Origin: Cellulophaga baltica
GTDB lineage: Bacteria; Bacteroidota; Bacteroidia; Flavobacteriales; Flavobacteriaceae
Length of the DNA stretch: 64,000 nt
NCBI RefSeq assembly: GCF_018861125.1
Contig: NZ_JAHKQN010000029.1
Coordinates: 209,305-273,304 of the forward strand
Reading direction: 5' to 3'
Shown piece by piece: positions 1 to 9,141 of this stretch (position 1 is the stretch's first letter; each line of letters starts with the position of its first letter). Under the pieces are notes generated by a model that saw nothing but the letters and a program-made list of their open reading frames with translations, did not search any database and was not told where the DNA came from. The position numbers and the translations under genes were made by a program.

Positions 1-1974
1 TTCAGCTAATTTTTCAAGTGTTTCTTTTTTCTGTTTTGCAGTTCTAAAACGGTTTAAATAGTCAACAGTTACAGGTAAATCTTTTAATCGTTCACTAAAA
101 GTACGGCTATGTTGAAAAGCAAGAATAGTAGTTGGGACTAACACGGCAACTTGTTTACCATTTGCTACAGCTTTAAATGCTGCACGAATAGCAACTTCCG
201 TTTTACCAAAACCAACATCACCACAAATTAAACGATCCATTGGTCGTTCACTTTCCATGTCCCGTTTTATATCATCTGTAGCTTTACTTTGGTCTGGTGT
301 ATCCTCATAAATAAATGAGGCCTCTAATTCATGTTGCAAATAACCGTCAGGTGCATATTGAAAACCTTTCTCTAGTCTCCTTTTTGCATATACTTCAATA
401 AGATTAAAGGCTATTTTTTTAACTCTAGATTTTGCTTTCTCTTTTACTTTTTTCCAAGCACCAGAACCTAGTTTATATATTTTTGGTGGAGCGCCATCTT
501 TACCATTGAACTTAGATATTTTATGTAGTGAATGAATACTTACATACAATACATCACGCTCACCGTAAACTAATTTAATTGCTTCTTGTTTTTTACCTTC
601 TACATCTATTTTTTGAAGCCCACCAAATTTTCCAATTCCGTGATCCATGTGTGTAACATAATCACCAATTTCTAATTTGTTTAACTCCTTAAGGGTAATG
701 GCTTGTTTTTTTGAATAGCCATTTTTAAGGTTGAATTTGTGGTAACGCTCAAATATTTGGTGATCAGTGAAACAAGTTATTTTCAAGTCAACATCAATAA
801 AACCTTGGTGTAAAGAGAAAACAACTGTTTTATAATGTACTTTTTGCCCAACTTCATCAAAAATATCATGAAAACGTTGCGCTTGTTGTTCTGTGGAACA
901 AAATATATAGTTTTCAAAACCTGCTTTTTCTTGTTCATTTAAAGTATCGATAAGTAAATCGAATTTTTTATTAAATGAAGGTTGCGGCTTTGTATTAAAG
1001 TCTATTTTTTGAGATACTTGGTAATGTTCGGTATTAGCAGTAGTTAGTAAATCAAAGGTTTGCAGTTCTTTTTTTAATAAATCAGAATTTACAAAAAGGG
1101 TTTCTGGTTTTGAGTGTTTTATTTCTTCAGATAGTTTGCTAAAAGCATCTTTTGCTTTTTCAAAAAAACTGTCCAAACGGTCTAAAAGAACACCAATATC
1201 ATTACTAAAAATAATAGTTTCAGAAGTAATATATTTTAGAAAACTCTGTCTTGTTTCATCAACAAATTTGTTTTCTACATTTGGAATTATCGTAATCTTA
1301 GTTACTTTTTCTTTTGACAGTTGTGTTTCTACATCAAAAGTTCGGATACTATCTACTTCATCACCAAAAAATTCAATTCTGTAAGGTTCATCATTCGAAA
1401 ATGAAAAGACATCGACAATACCACCACGAACAGAAAATTCACCTGGTTCCGTAACAAAATCAACACGTTTAAATTTGTACTCAAAAAGCACTTCATTTAA
1501 AAAGTCAAGTGATAAAGAATCCTCAAGTTTAATTTTAAGAGTGTTTTTATCTAGTTCTTTTCTTGTAACTACTTTTTCAAAAAGAGCATCAGGATACGTA
1601 ACAATTATTGCTGGTTTTTTACGAGAATTTATGCGGTTTAAAACTTCAGCACGTAACAACACATTCGCATTGTCAGTTTCTTCAATTTGATATGGTCTTC
1701 GGTAACTTCCAGGATAAAAAAGCACATCTTTTTCACCCACTAATTGTTCTAAATCATTTAAATGGTAAGCGGCTTGTTCTTTATCATTAAAGACTAATAA
1801 AAAAGGCTTGTCAGCTGTTTTAAAAGCATCTGATAAAACATATGATAAGGATGACCCTATCAGTCCGTTTAATACAATTAAAGTTTTATTTTCTTCAAAT
1901 TTAGATATGGCAGTTTGCAGTAACTGCAATTGCGGAGACTGTGCGTATAGCTGTTGAATATTGTTTTGGCTCAA
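1..1974 (-). CDS. mfd: Transcription-repair coupling factor Mfd (partial, N-terminal ~658 residues)
   Basis: Mfd displaces RNA polymerase stalled at DNA lesions and recruits UvrA. Read on the minus strand, the frame stays open to the left window edge, so the C-terminal part is missing. Visible in order: a UvrB-like N-terminal module, the RNA-polymerase-interaction (CarD-like) domain around residues 430-495 with GDYVTHMDHGIGKFGG, and the start of the translocase motor with Walker A GDVGFGKTE near residue 585. No ATG lies in frame after the upstream stop, so the start is taken as TTG at 1974-1972, giving MSQNNIQQLYAQSPQ. A TATATTTG -7-like box at 1990-1997 (minus strand) would give a very short leader, which fits this start. 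It is divergent from the oxidoreductase at 2097. Identity is very secure; the start is less so. Confidence 0.93.
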   Translation of the reverse strand, partial: MSQNNIQQLYAQSPQLQLLQTAISKFEENKTLIVLNGLIGSSLSYVLSDAFKTADKPFLLVFNDKEQAAYHLNDLEQLVGEKDVLFYPGSYRRPYQIEETDNANVLLRAEVLNRINSRKKPAIIVTYPDALFEKVVTRKELDKNTLKIKLEDSLSLDFLNEVLFEYKFKRVDFVTEPGEFSVRGGIVDVFSFSNDEPYRIEFFGDEVDSIRTFDVETQLSKEKVTKITIIPNVENKFVDETRQSFLKYITSETIIFSNDIGVLLDRLDSFFEKAKDAFSKLSEEIKHSKPETLFVNSDLLKKELQTFDLLTTANTEHYQVSQKIDFNTKPQPSFNKKFDLLIDTLNEQEKAGFENYIFCSTEQQAQRFHDIFDEVGQKVHYKTVVFSLHQGFIDVDLKITCFTDHQIFERYHKFNLKNGYSKKQAITLKELNKLEIGDYVTHMDHGIGKFGGLQKIDVEGKKQEAIKLVYGERDVLYVSIHSLHKISKFNGKDGAPPKIYKLGSGAWKKVKEKAKSRVKKIAFNLIEVYAKRRLEKGFQYAPDGYLQHELEASFIYEDTPDQSKATDDIKRDMESERPMDRLICGDVGFGKTEVAIRAAFKAVANGKQVAVLVPTTILAFQHSRTFSERLKDLPVTVDYLNRFRTAKQKKETLEKLAE

Positions 1975-2096
1975 CTTTAAACTTTTGTACAAATATAATC
2001 ATAGAACTTAAATGCTTTGCGTTCATTTTTAATCAATATGAATCAATTATTGTCTTATAAAAACTAGAAATTGTGAATTATAAAAAAGATTAGGCA

Positions 2097-3449
2097 ATGG
2101 CAAATAAAAAATACGACGTTTTTGTTATCGGTGGAGGCAGTGCAGGGCAAGCAGTTGCAAATTCTTGCGCAAATGAAGGACTAAAAGTAGCAATTACAGA
2201 AAAACGAGAATATGGTGGCACATGCCCTTTAAGAGGCTGTGATCCAAAAAAAGTACTATTAGCTTCAACCGAAGTTTTAGAATTAGCAACTGATATGAAA
2301 GGAAAAGGAGTTTTAAATATACCTGAATTTTCTTGGAAGCAAATGCAAAAATTTAAAACATCATTTACAAAACCAATCCCTAGTGGTTCAATTGATAATT
2401 TAAAAGATAATGGGGTAGATATTTATGAAGGGAATGCTTCTTTTTTAACGGAAAACACGTTAAGTGTTGGTGATAAAATTATTGAAGCCTCTAAAATTGT
2501 AATTGCGACTGGTTTAAAACCTATAGAATTACCAATTGATGGAGCTAAGTATATGAAAACGAGTGAGGATTTTTTAAGTTTAAAAAAGCTTCCTAAATCT
2601 ATGGTTTTTGTTGGCGGTGGTTATATTGGGATGGAGTTTGCTCACATAGCGGCACGTTGTGGCGTAAAAGTTACTGTAATTCATTCACATGAAAAACCAT
2701 TAGATGGTTTTGATCCTGATTTAGTTGATAAACTTATAGCGTATTCCAAAGAACTTGGAATTAAATTTATACTTGACGCAAAAGTTGACAAGGTAGTAAA
2801 AGGGAAGAAAAAGTTTAAAGTACACTTCAATACTGATAATAGTAAAGCCGAACACGTAAAAGCAAAAATGGTATTTAATACCGCTGGTCGTGTGCCAAAT
2901 ATTGAAAGTTTAGCAGTCGAGAATGGTAATGTTACAGAAGGAAAAAAAGGATTAGCTGTAAACGATTATTTGCAAAGCACGACAAACAAGAGTGTTTATA
3001 TTTGTGGTGATGTTTCTGATCACGGCTTACCGTTGACTTCGATGACAGGTCCTGAATCTAAAACGGTAATTGCTAATATTGTAAATGGAAACAAGACTAA
3101 AATTGATACACCTGTAATACCATCAGTTGTATATACATTGCCAAATATGGCATCAGTTGGTTATAGCGAAGAAGAAGCAAAGAAAAGATATAAAAATGTC
3201 ATTGTAAATTTTGATATAGCAACAGATTGGTTTAATGCGGGTAGAATTAATGCACCACTTTATGGATTTAAAATAATTATAAATGAACGTACCAATGAAA
3301 TTGTTGGTGCACATATTGTTGGTCCGCACGCCGGAGAAACAATTAATTTATTTTCAATGGCAATAAAAATGGGAATGACTACTGACGATGTTAAAGAGGT
3401 CGTATTTACTTACCCTTCTTGGTCGTACGATTTAAATAAAATGTTATAA
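2097..3449 (+). CDS. FAD/NAD(P)-dependent disulfide oxidoreductase (glutathione/mercuric reductase-like)
   Basis: A 450-residue flavoprotein of the pyridine nucleotide-disulfide oxidoreductase family. The FAD-binding glycine motif GGGSAG is at residues 12-17. The redox pair sits in GGTCPLRGCDPKK, with Cys43 and Cys48. A second dinucleotide-binding fold with FVGGGYIGMEFA lies near residue 175, and ICGDVSD marks the FAD contact near 300. The C-terminal dimerisation domain ends in TYPSWSYDL, where glutathione reductases and lipoamide dehydrogenases have HPxxxE. The catalytic His-Glu pair is therefore missing, so the substrate is probably not a classic disulfide such as lipoamide. No substrate can be named. 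A 9-bp hairpin follows the gene. Confidence 0.85.
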   Translation: MANKKYDVFVIGGGSAGQAVANSCANEGLKVAITEKREYGGTCPLRGCDPKKVLLASTEVLELATDMKGKGVLNIPEFSWKQMQKFKTSFTKPIPSGSIDNLKDNGVDIYEGNASFLTENTLSVGDKIIEASKIVIATGLKPIELPIDGAKYMKTSEDFLSLKKLPKSMVFVGGGYIGMEFAHIAARCGVKVTVIHSHEKPLDGFDPDLVDKLIAYSKELGIKFILDAKVDKVVKGKKKFKVHFNTDNSKAEHVKAKMVFNTAGRVPNIESLAVENGNVTEGKKGLAVNDYLQSTTNKSVYICGDVSDHGLPLTSMTGPESKTVIANIVNGNKTKIDTPVIPSVVYTLPNMASVGYSEEEAKKRYKNVIVNFDIATDWFNAGRINAPLYGFKIIINERTNEIVGAHIVGPHAGETINLFSMAIKMGMTTDDVKEVVFTYPSWSYDLNKML

Positions 3450-3461
3450 TTATGATTTGCT

Positions 3462-3485
3462 GGCAAGTAATTAATTTTACTTGCC
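3462..3485. terminator. Bidirectional hairpin between convergent genes
   Basis: GGCAAGTAA (3462-3470) pairs perfectly with TTACTTGCC (3477-3485) around a six-base loop. It overlaps the stop codon of the minus-strand TspO-like gene and lies just after the plus-strand oxidoreductase. T-rich sequence flanks it only weakly, so it may act as a shared terminator. Confidence 0.5.
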
Positions 3486-4280
3486 TTTGTTTAATCGTTC
3501 TTTTAATTTTACAGTAGGGCCACTTTTTCTATTTATGTAAGCATGCGACATTGTAACGATAAATATAAGTATTGCGCAAATTAATGCAGTATAAGCAATT
3601 GCCGTATGGTCTTTACTGTGTCGCACAAATATGGCAAGTAATGCCCAAATTCCTACCAAACCAAATTCACGCATATTACGCTTGTAAGTAATTAATAAAT
3701 TGATGATTGTCGCTATAATAATCATTGCAATTGTCCATTGAATTTCAGTCAAGAAACCACCTTGCCAACCTATTTTTGAAAAGTAAGCGGCTGTATTTGC
3801 TATGGTTGCAACAGAAATCCATCCACTATAAACACAAATTGGCCACCATACCAATGCAATAACTTCAATTGGAGCGTCCCAACGTTCCATGTTTGTATTC
3901 AAAATTATTTTTATTAATGAAAAAAGTATACCTAGCATGATTAAAACAGATAAACCAGTATAATCGTATACAAAAGCCAATACCCAAAATGCATTTAAGA
4001 AATTTGCGATAGCAAACCAATACCCTGTTTGAATAATAAAGTCAGATTTTTTATCACTAAAAAAAGCACGTTTTACTTGAAAAATTGCGTAACCTATTAA
4101 TGCTAAAAAAATAGGTCCCCAAATCGCAAAGGCATAACCTTCAGGTGTAAAAAGGTTATCGTATTTGTTACTTATGTCACCAATTGTAGTGTTGTTAAAT
4201 TCTAGTGCTTGAGATAGGTAATTAATCAATATTACAAATAGTACTGATACCGAATTTAAAATTGCTAGTTTCTTTTTCAT
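3477..4280 (-). CDS. TspO/MBR-related tryptophan-rich membrane protein
   Basis: A 267-residue polytopic membrane protein, longer than classical TspO (about 160 residues). The signature FTPEGYAFAIWGPIF near residues 45-60 and the later VWWPICVYSGWISVATIANT resemble the conserved helices of the TspO/MBR (peripheral benzodiazepine receptor) family, whose members bind porphyrins and related ligands. About seven hydrophobic segments are visible, ending in a basic tail. The extra helices are typical of the long Bacteroidota form. It is a single gene with no operon partners; its physiological ligand cannot be inferred. Confidence 0.7.
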   Translation of the reverse strand: MKKKLAILNSVSVLFVILINYLSQALEFNNTTIGDISNKYDNLFTPEGYAFAIWGPIFLALIGYAIFQVKRAFFSDKKSDFIIQTGYWFAIANFLNAFWVLAFVYDYTGLSVLIMLGILFSLIKIILNTNMERWDAPIEVIALVWWPICVYSGWISVATIANTAAYFSKIGWQGGFLTEIQWTIAMIIIATIINLLITYKRNMREFGLVGIWALLAIFVRHSKDHTAIAYTALICAILIFIVTMSHAYINRKSGPTVKLKERLNKGK

Positions 4281-4346
4281 ACAGTGAAATTAATTTCTTT
4301 TAAATATTACTATTAATGTAATCGAATATAAAATAGACTATAATAA

Positions 4347-4991
4347 TTATTCTGATAGATTAACTTTAAAAATTTCATCTTTTGCAATTACAAAAACTTG
4401 ATGCTCTTTAGTAGGTTGTAATGTATATGTACCTGTAAATTCTCCAAACGCAGGTAAAATCATTTGTGTTTTGCTACAAAAAAAGCAAGCCAGCTTTAAA
4501 ATTTGCCTACCAGAACCTTTCAGTTTTATAGCAGGATGAATATGACCCGAAAAGTTATAAAATTTTTCTCTTTCTTCAGGGTGATGTGTGAACAAGAAAT
4601 TGTCAATAATTATTTCAGAAGCTAATTTAATATGTAAGGCTTCATATTTTACGGGAGAAATAATATCGTGATTACCAATAACTAATAAAATTTGCGAATT
4701 AATAGTTGCTACCCAGTTTTCAAATAATTGCCATTCATTATTTATTGACGAATGAAATAAATCACCCAGAAAGCAAACGTGGTCGGGTTTAAAATAGTCA
4801 ATTACGTCACTTAATAGTTCAAAATTTTTATGGATTGCACTTTGCGGTACTGCAGCACCATGTTTTCTAAAATGAGAAACCTTACCTAAATGTACGTCGC
4901 TAATAATTAAAAACGACTTTTCTTTCCAAAATAATGCACCATAGCAGTGCATTATAAATGTGTTGTTTTCTATACGTATTGTTTCAGTCAT
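4347..4991 (-). CDS. pdeM: Ligase-associated metallophosphoesterase PdeM
   Basis: A 214-residue calcineurin-like phosphoesterase. Metal-binding motifs appear in the expected order: ISDVHLGK, FLGDLFHS, IGNHD, THHPEE and SGHIHPA. It is the last gene of a minus-strand cluster with an Lhr-like helicase, an ATP-dependent DNA ligase and an MBL-fold exonuclease, the arrangement that defines the ligase-associated DNA damage response set. The nuclease role is inferred from this family context. It starts 33 bases after the helicase stop, consistent with cotranscription. Confidence 0.88.
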   Translation of the reverse strand: MTETIRIENNTFIMHCYGALFWKEKSFLIISDVHLGKVSHFRKHGAAVPQSAIHKNFELLSDVIDYFKPDHVCFLGDLFHSSINNEWQLFENWVATINSQILLVIGNHDIISPVKYEALHIKLASEIIIDNFLFTHHPEEREKFYNFSGHIHPAIKLKGSGRQILKLACFFCSKTQMILPAFGEFTGTYTLQPTKEHQVFVIAKDEIFKVNLSE

Positions 4992-5024
4992 TCAGGTACA
5001 AAAATACGGAATACAAAAGCATAT

Positions 5025-7487
5025 TTACTTTTTCATGAGTATTGCCGTCATTCGTTTTATTCTATCGGCTAATTTTTCACTTGATAATTTTTCACGCAAT
5101 CTATCAGTAATTATCGGGAATGAAAATGGTGTTGGTTTACTGCAAGACTTCCAAATAATATCTTGTTTTTCAATACGTTCTAATGCTAATCTCAAACGTC
5201 CTTCTTCCAATTGATGCTCAAAAGTTTCAGTAAATGCCTGTTTAAATAATAAATTGTCCGCTTCATAATCTCTAAAAACATCAAATAGTAGTTGTGAATT
5301 ACTTTGCAAATGTTTCATTTTAATATTTTTATTTGGGTAGCCTGTGAATACTAGTCCGCTGATTACGGCGATGTCTCTAAATTTTCTACGTGCCATTTCA
5401 GTAGCATTTAAGCTTTTCTGTAAATCACTGAGCATATAATCTGTTGAAAAAAGATTATTGTCTAATACTTGTTGCATGTCGATTTCCTTGTCAGAAAGTA
5501 GCTCAAAACCATAATCATTAAAAGCTAGTGAAAATGTTATAGGGGCAAGTAAGCTAATTCTATAACCTAATAAACTGCCCATTGCTTCATGCACAAATCG
5601 ACCTTCAAAAGGGTAAAATATATGATGATACCCATCACGCGATTTAAATGTCTCAATTAAAAATTCATTAGGTTTTGGAACAATACTTTCTTTTTGTTGC
5701 CTATCAAATATGGGTTTTAAGGCTTTTAATTCAGGACTCAATTTTTTGTTAGCTGAAGCTTTATACAATTCTTCACGAAGTAGATCTGACATTTGTGCTG
5801 AAAAAGTTAACCGACCGCCCATCCAACTTGGCACCTTGTTCGTTTTTTTATTAGAATTTCTAACATGTACTTGCATGTCTTTAATTCTTATAAATTCTAG
5901 GTTTCTCCCAGCGAAAGTAAAAATGTCACCAGGTGATAATTTAGAAACAAAAAACTCCTCAATAGAGCCAATGTATCCTCCTTTTTGATATTTAACAGTC
6001 AAGTTTGCATCACCCACAATTGTCCCAATTTGAAATCGATGTCGCATAGCTATTCCCCTGTTGTTCACTTTAAATTTCCCATCTTCTTCAATCTCAACTT
6101 TTTTATATTCATCATAAGTTTGAAGACTTTGGCTACCCATTACCACAAAATTTAGTAGCCATTGCCACTCTTCTTTTGTTAAAGCTTGATAGCAGAACGT
6201 TTTAACCACTTCATCATAAATCTCGTTAGGGTAAAATCCATCAGAAATAGCTAATGTGGTTAAGTATTGTAGTAATACATCATAACTACTTAAATACGGC
6301 ATTCGATCTTCAACAACAGTATGTTTAACAGCTTGTTGTAGCGCCGAAGCTTCAATAAGTTCTATAGCGTGCGTAGGTAAAAAGTAAATGACACTTTCTT
6401 TACCTGGGCGGTGACCACTACGGCCTGCTCGCTGTAAAAAACGAGCGACACCTTTGGGACCACCAATTTGAATTACGGTTTCCACTGGTGCAAAATCAAC
6501 ACCTAAATCTAAACTAGAAGTACAAACAACAGCTTTTAAACTTGAGTTTCTTATCGCTTGTTCAACCCATAAACGTGTTTCTTTATTTATACTACCATGA
6601 TGCATGGCTATTTCACCAGCAAATTCAGGGTGACTTTCTAATATTTTTTGAAACCAGATTTCACATTGGCTTCTGGTATTTGTAAATAGAAGCGTAGTTT
6701 TACTGGTGTTTATAATAGGAATTATATCTTCTAATAAATGCAATCCTAAATGACCACGCCACGGAAAAGTTTCCATTTTTTTAGGAATAACACTTTTTAC
6801 GGTAATCTTTTTGTTCAGTTTAGCTTTAATTAATACCGAATTTTCTAAAGCTTTAGATTCTGTACCCAATAACACTTCTCGAGCTTGATCCAAATTACCA
6901 ATGGTTGCTGAAATTCCCCAAATGCGTAATTTTTTAGAAGTAGCTTTAAGTCGAGATAAAGCTAACTCCATTTGCACACCTCTTTTTGTCCCTAAGAGTT
7001 CGTGCCATTCGTCTACTACAATCGCAGTACAATCTTTAAAAATTTTAGCATATCCTTTTGTTGCGAGTAATAATTGCAAACTTTCAGGAGTTGTAATTAA
7101 TAAATCGGGCATATTCTTTTTCTGGGAAGCTCTTTCTTTTGTTGAAGTATCGCCAGTACGTATACCTACAGTCATTTGTGTTCCTAAATCTTGAGAAACC
7201 CGATCTGCCGATTGCCGAATTTCATCAGATAATGCACGCAATGGAGTAATCCATATAGCTTTTAGACCTTTCTTATGTTTTGTTTGATATTCAGAGTTTG
7301 ATTTAATGTAGTTTAAGATAATAGGAAACCAAAGTGCATATGTTTTTCCGCTACCCGTTGGTGCATTAAGTAATCCGTTTTTACCCTGTAGAAAAGCTTT
7401 CCAAGTATCTTTTTGAAATTTGAACGGTGTCCAGTTGTTTTCTTGAAACCAATTTTCGGCAATGGTATATAATTCTTCTCTATTCAT
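5025..7487 (-). CDS. Ligase-associated DEXH-box helicase (Lhr-like)
   Basis: An 820-residue superfamily 2 helicase of the Lhr type. Motif I is NAPTGSGKTYA, the Walker B box is VDEWHE, motif III is SATIGN, and motif VI is QRAGRSGHRPG. The long C-terminal part resembles the Lhr accessory and winged-helix region. It is probably an ATP-driven 3'-5' DNA translocase working with the neighbouring ligase, exonuclease and phosphoesterase in DNA repair. It begins 7 bases after the ligase stop, so the genes are almost certainly one transcript. Length and motif set are normal for the family; the precise lesion processed is unknown. Confidence 0.9.
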   Translation of the reverse strand: MNREELYTIAENWFQENNWTPFKFQKDTWKAFLQGKNGLLNAPTGSGKTYALWFPIILNYIKSNSEYQTKHKKGLKAIWITPLRALSDEIRQSADRVSQDLGTQMTVGIRTGDTSTKERASQKKNMPDLLITTPESLQLLLATKGYAKIFKDCTAIVVDEWHELLGTKRGVQMELALSRLKATSKKLRIWGISATIGNLDQAREVLLGTESKALENSVLIKAKLNKKITVKSVIPKKMETFPWRGHLGLHLLEDIIPIINTSKTTLLFTNTRSQCEIWFQKILESHPEFAGEIAMHHGSINKETRLWVEQAIRNSSLKAVVCTSSLDLGVDFAPVETVIQIGGPKGVARFLQRAGRSGHRPGKESVIYFLPTHAIELIEASALQQAVKHTVVEDRMPYLSSYDVLLQYLTTLAISDGFYPNEIYDEVVKTFCYQALTKEEWQWLLNFVVMGSQSLQTYDEYKKVEIEEDGKFKVNNRGIAMRHRFQIGTIVGDANLTVKYQKGGYIGSIEEFFVSKLSPGDIFTFAGRNLEFIRIKDMQVHVRNSNKKTNKVPSWMGGRLTFSAQMSDLLREELYKASANKKLSPELKALKPIFDRQQKESIVPKPNEFLIETFKSRDGYHHIFYPFEGRFVHEAMGSLLGYRISLLAPITFSLAFNDYGFELLSDKEIDMQQVLDNNLFSTDYMLSDLQKSLNATEMARRKFRDIAVISGLVFTGYPNKNIKMKHLQSNSQLLFDVFRDYEADNLLFKQAFTETFEHQLEEGRLRLALERIEKQDIIWKSCSKPTPFSFPIITDRLREKLSSEKLADRIKRMTAILMKK

Positions 7488-7494
7488 AAAAGAC

Positions 7495-9138
7495 TTATGA
7501 TTTCACATTTTCATTAGCTACTTTTTTTATGGTAGGGATCAATGCTTTTAAATCAGCCAAAGTATTGGCTTCATCAATTTTTTTGTCCTTTCGCCAACGT
7601 AAAATCCTAGGGAACCTAGTAGCAATACCACTTTTATGTCTTTTAGACAAAGCGATACCTTCAAAAGCAATTTCAAATACATGTTCAGGAGTTACACTTC
7701 TAACAGGACCATAGCGTTCTAAGGTATTTTTCTTAATCCAAGCATCAACTTTTCTAAACTCAGCATCTGTTAATCCGGAGTAAGCTTTTGCAAAAGTTAC
7801 CAATTCTTTTTTTCCATCTTCGTTTTCATTCCATAAAGCAAAAGTATAATCAGTAAATAAATTACTTCTTCTACCATGCCCTCGCATTGCATACGTTAAT
7901 ACGGCATCAATAGTTAAAGGATCGACCTTCCATTTCCACCAATCGCCTTTTTTTCTACCAACTTGATAAGGTGAATTTTTACGCTTTAACATTAACCCCT
8001 CACTATGTAGTTCTCTTGATTTCTCTCTTTCTTCAGCAACTGCTTCCCAATTATCAAAACTGATAGTTTCAGAAAGATGTAACGGTAAATTTTCATTATT
8101 TGAAGTTACTTTACGGAATAATTTCTCAAGTAATTTTCTCCGTTCAACAAAAGGCAATTGCCTAATATCTTTACCTTCCCACTCTAATAAGTCATATGCT
8201 TTTAAAATTACAGGCACCTTTTTTAAAAGTGATTTAGTGACTGTTTTTCGCCCAATTCGCGATTGTAAATCATTAAAAGTTCCGATAGTATTTTCAGTGA
8301 AAGGCAAAATTTCTGCATCAATAACAGTTCCATTTGGTATAATCCCAATCAATGTTTCAAACTCTGGATATTTATCGGTAACGAGTTCTTCACCACGGCT
8401 CCAAACAAAAAATTCATCATTTCTAAATATAGTTTGTGACCGGATGCCATCCCACTTATGTTCGGCCGACCATTCATTTACATCTCCTAAATCTTCTACT
8501 TCATTTTCTATGGCATAGGCTAAATAAAAAGGATAAGGTTTTGATAGGTAGTCACTTTTATTTTCTTCAAGAACCAATTTTTGAAAAGTAATAGCACTCG
8601 GGTCCCAATTACCCATCAATTTATAAGCGAGAATATCTTCATTTATTCCAGTAGCTTTTGATAATGCTTTAGTCATTAATTTCTGACTCACACCAATTCG
8701 AAAACCACCTGTAATTAGTTTTGTGAACACAAAACGTTCATAATAATCTAGTGACTCCCAGTTTTCAAATAGGTATGCTTTTTTATCTTCTTCTGATTTC
8801 TTTTTTAAAAGAATCATTTCATTTAAAAACTGAGTTAAGCTTTTATCAGTTTCTTTTGCAGCAAAAGGAATAACAAGAGCTATGGTTTCTGCTAAATCAC
8901 CAACAATATGATAACTTTCTTCAAAAAGCCACATGGGTATTTTTGATAGTTCAGAAGCCCATTGTCTTAAAAGTGTCGTGTTTACGGGTCGTGGAGGTCT
9001 TCGGTGGGATAGAATTGCAATCGTCCAGACTTTATCTTCATCATTAGCATCAACAAAATAAGCCGCTAATGCGGAAACTTTCGTATTTGTTTTTGTAGTG
9101 CTGTCTAGTGTTTTTATTAGGGATGCGAATTTTTTCAT
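7495..9138 (-). CDS. ATP-dependent DNA ligase
   Basis: A 547-residue ATP-dependent ligase that seals DNA nicks through an enzyme-AMP intermediate. The nucleotidylation motif is EHKWDGIRS (the lysine takes AMP), followed by the motif IV region SEGLMLKRK and motif V WWKWKVD. The N-terminal ~190 residues form a helical DNA-binding domain, and an OB-fold domain follows the catalytic core. This enzyme is additional to the NAD-dependent LigA expected elsewhere. It starts 3 bases after the exonuclease stop and ends 7 bases before the helicase, so it is the centre of the four-gene repair operon. Confidence 0.92.
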   Translation of the reverse strand: MKKFASLIKTLDSTTKTNTKVSALAAYFVDANDEDKVWTIAILSHRRPPRPVNTTLLRQWASELSKIPMWLFEESYHIVGDLAETIALVIPFAAKETDKSLTQFLNEMILLKKKSEEDKKAYLFENWESLDYYERFVFTKLITGGFRIGVSQKLMTKALSKATGINEDILAYKLMGNWDPSAITFQKLVLEENKSDYLSKPYPFYLAYAIENEVEDLGDVNEWSAEHKWDGIRSQTIFRNDEFFVWSRGEELVTDKYPEFETLIGIIPNGTVIDAEILPFTENTIGTFNDLQSRIGRKTVTKSLLKKVPVILKAYDLLEWEGKDIRQLPFVERRKLLEKLFRKVTSNNENLPLHLSETISFDNWEAVAEEREKSRELHSEGLMLKRKNSPYQVGRKKGDWWKWKVDPLTIDAVLTYAMRGHGRRSNLFTDYTFALWNENEDGKKELVTFAKAYSGLTDAEFRKVDAWIKKNTLERYGPVRSVTPEHVFEIAFEGIALSKRHKSGIATRFPRILRWRKDKKIDEANTLADLKALIPTIKKVANENVKS

Positions 9139-9141
9139 TTT

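Noticed and set aside
1136..1790. Three short plus-strand frames inside the mfd region
   Set aside because: They are antisense to the clearly coding mfd frame and have no recognisable domains.
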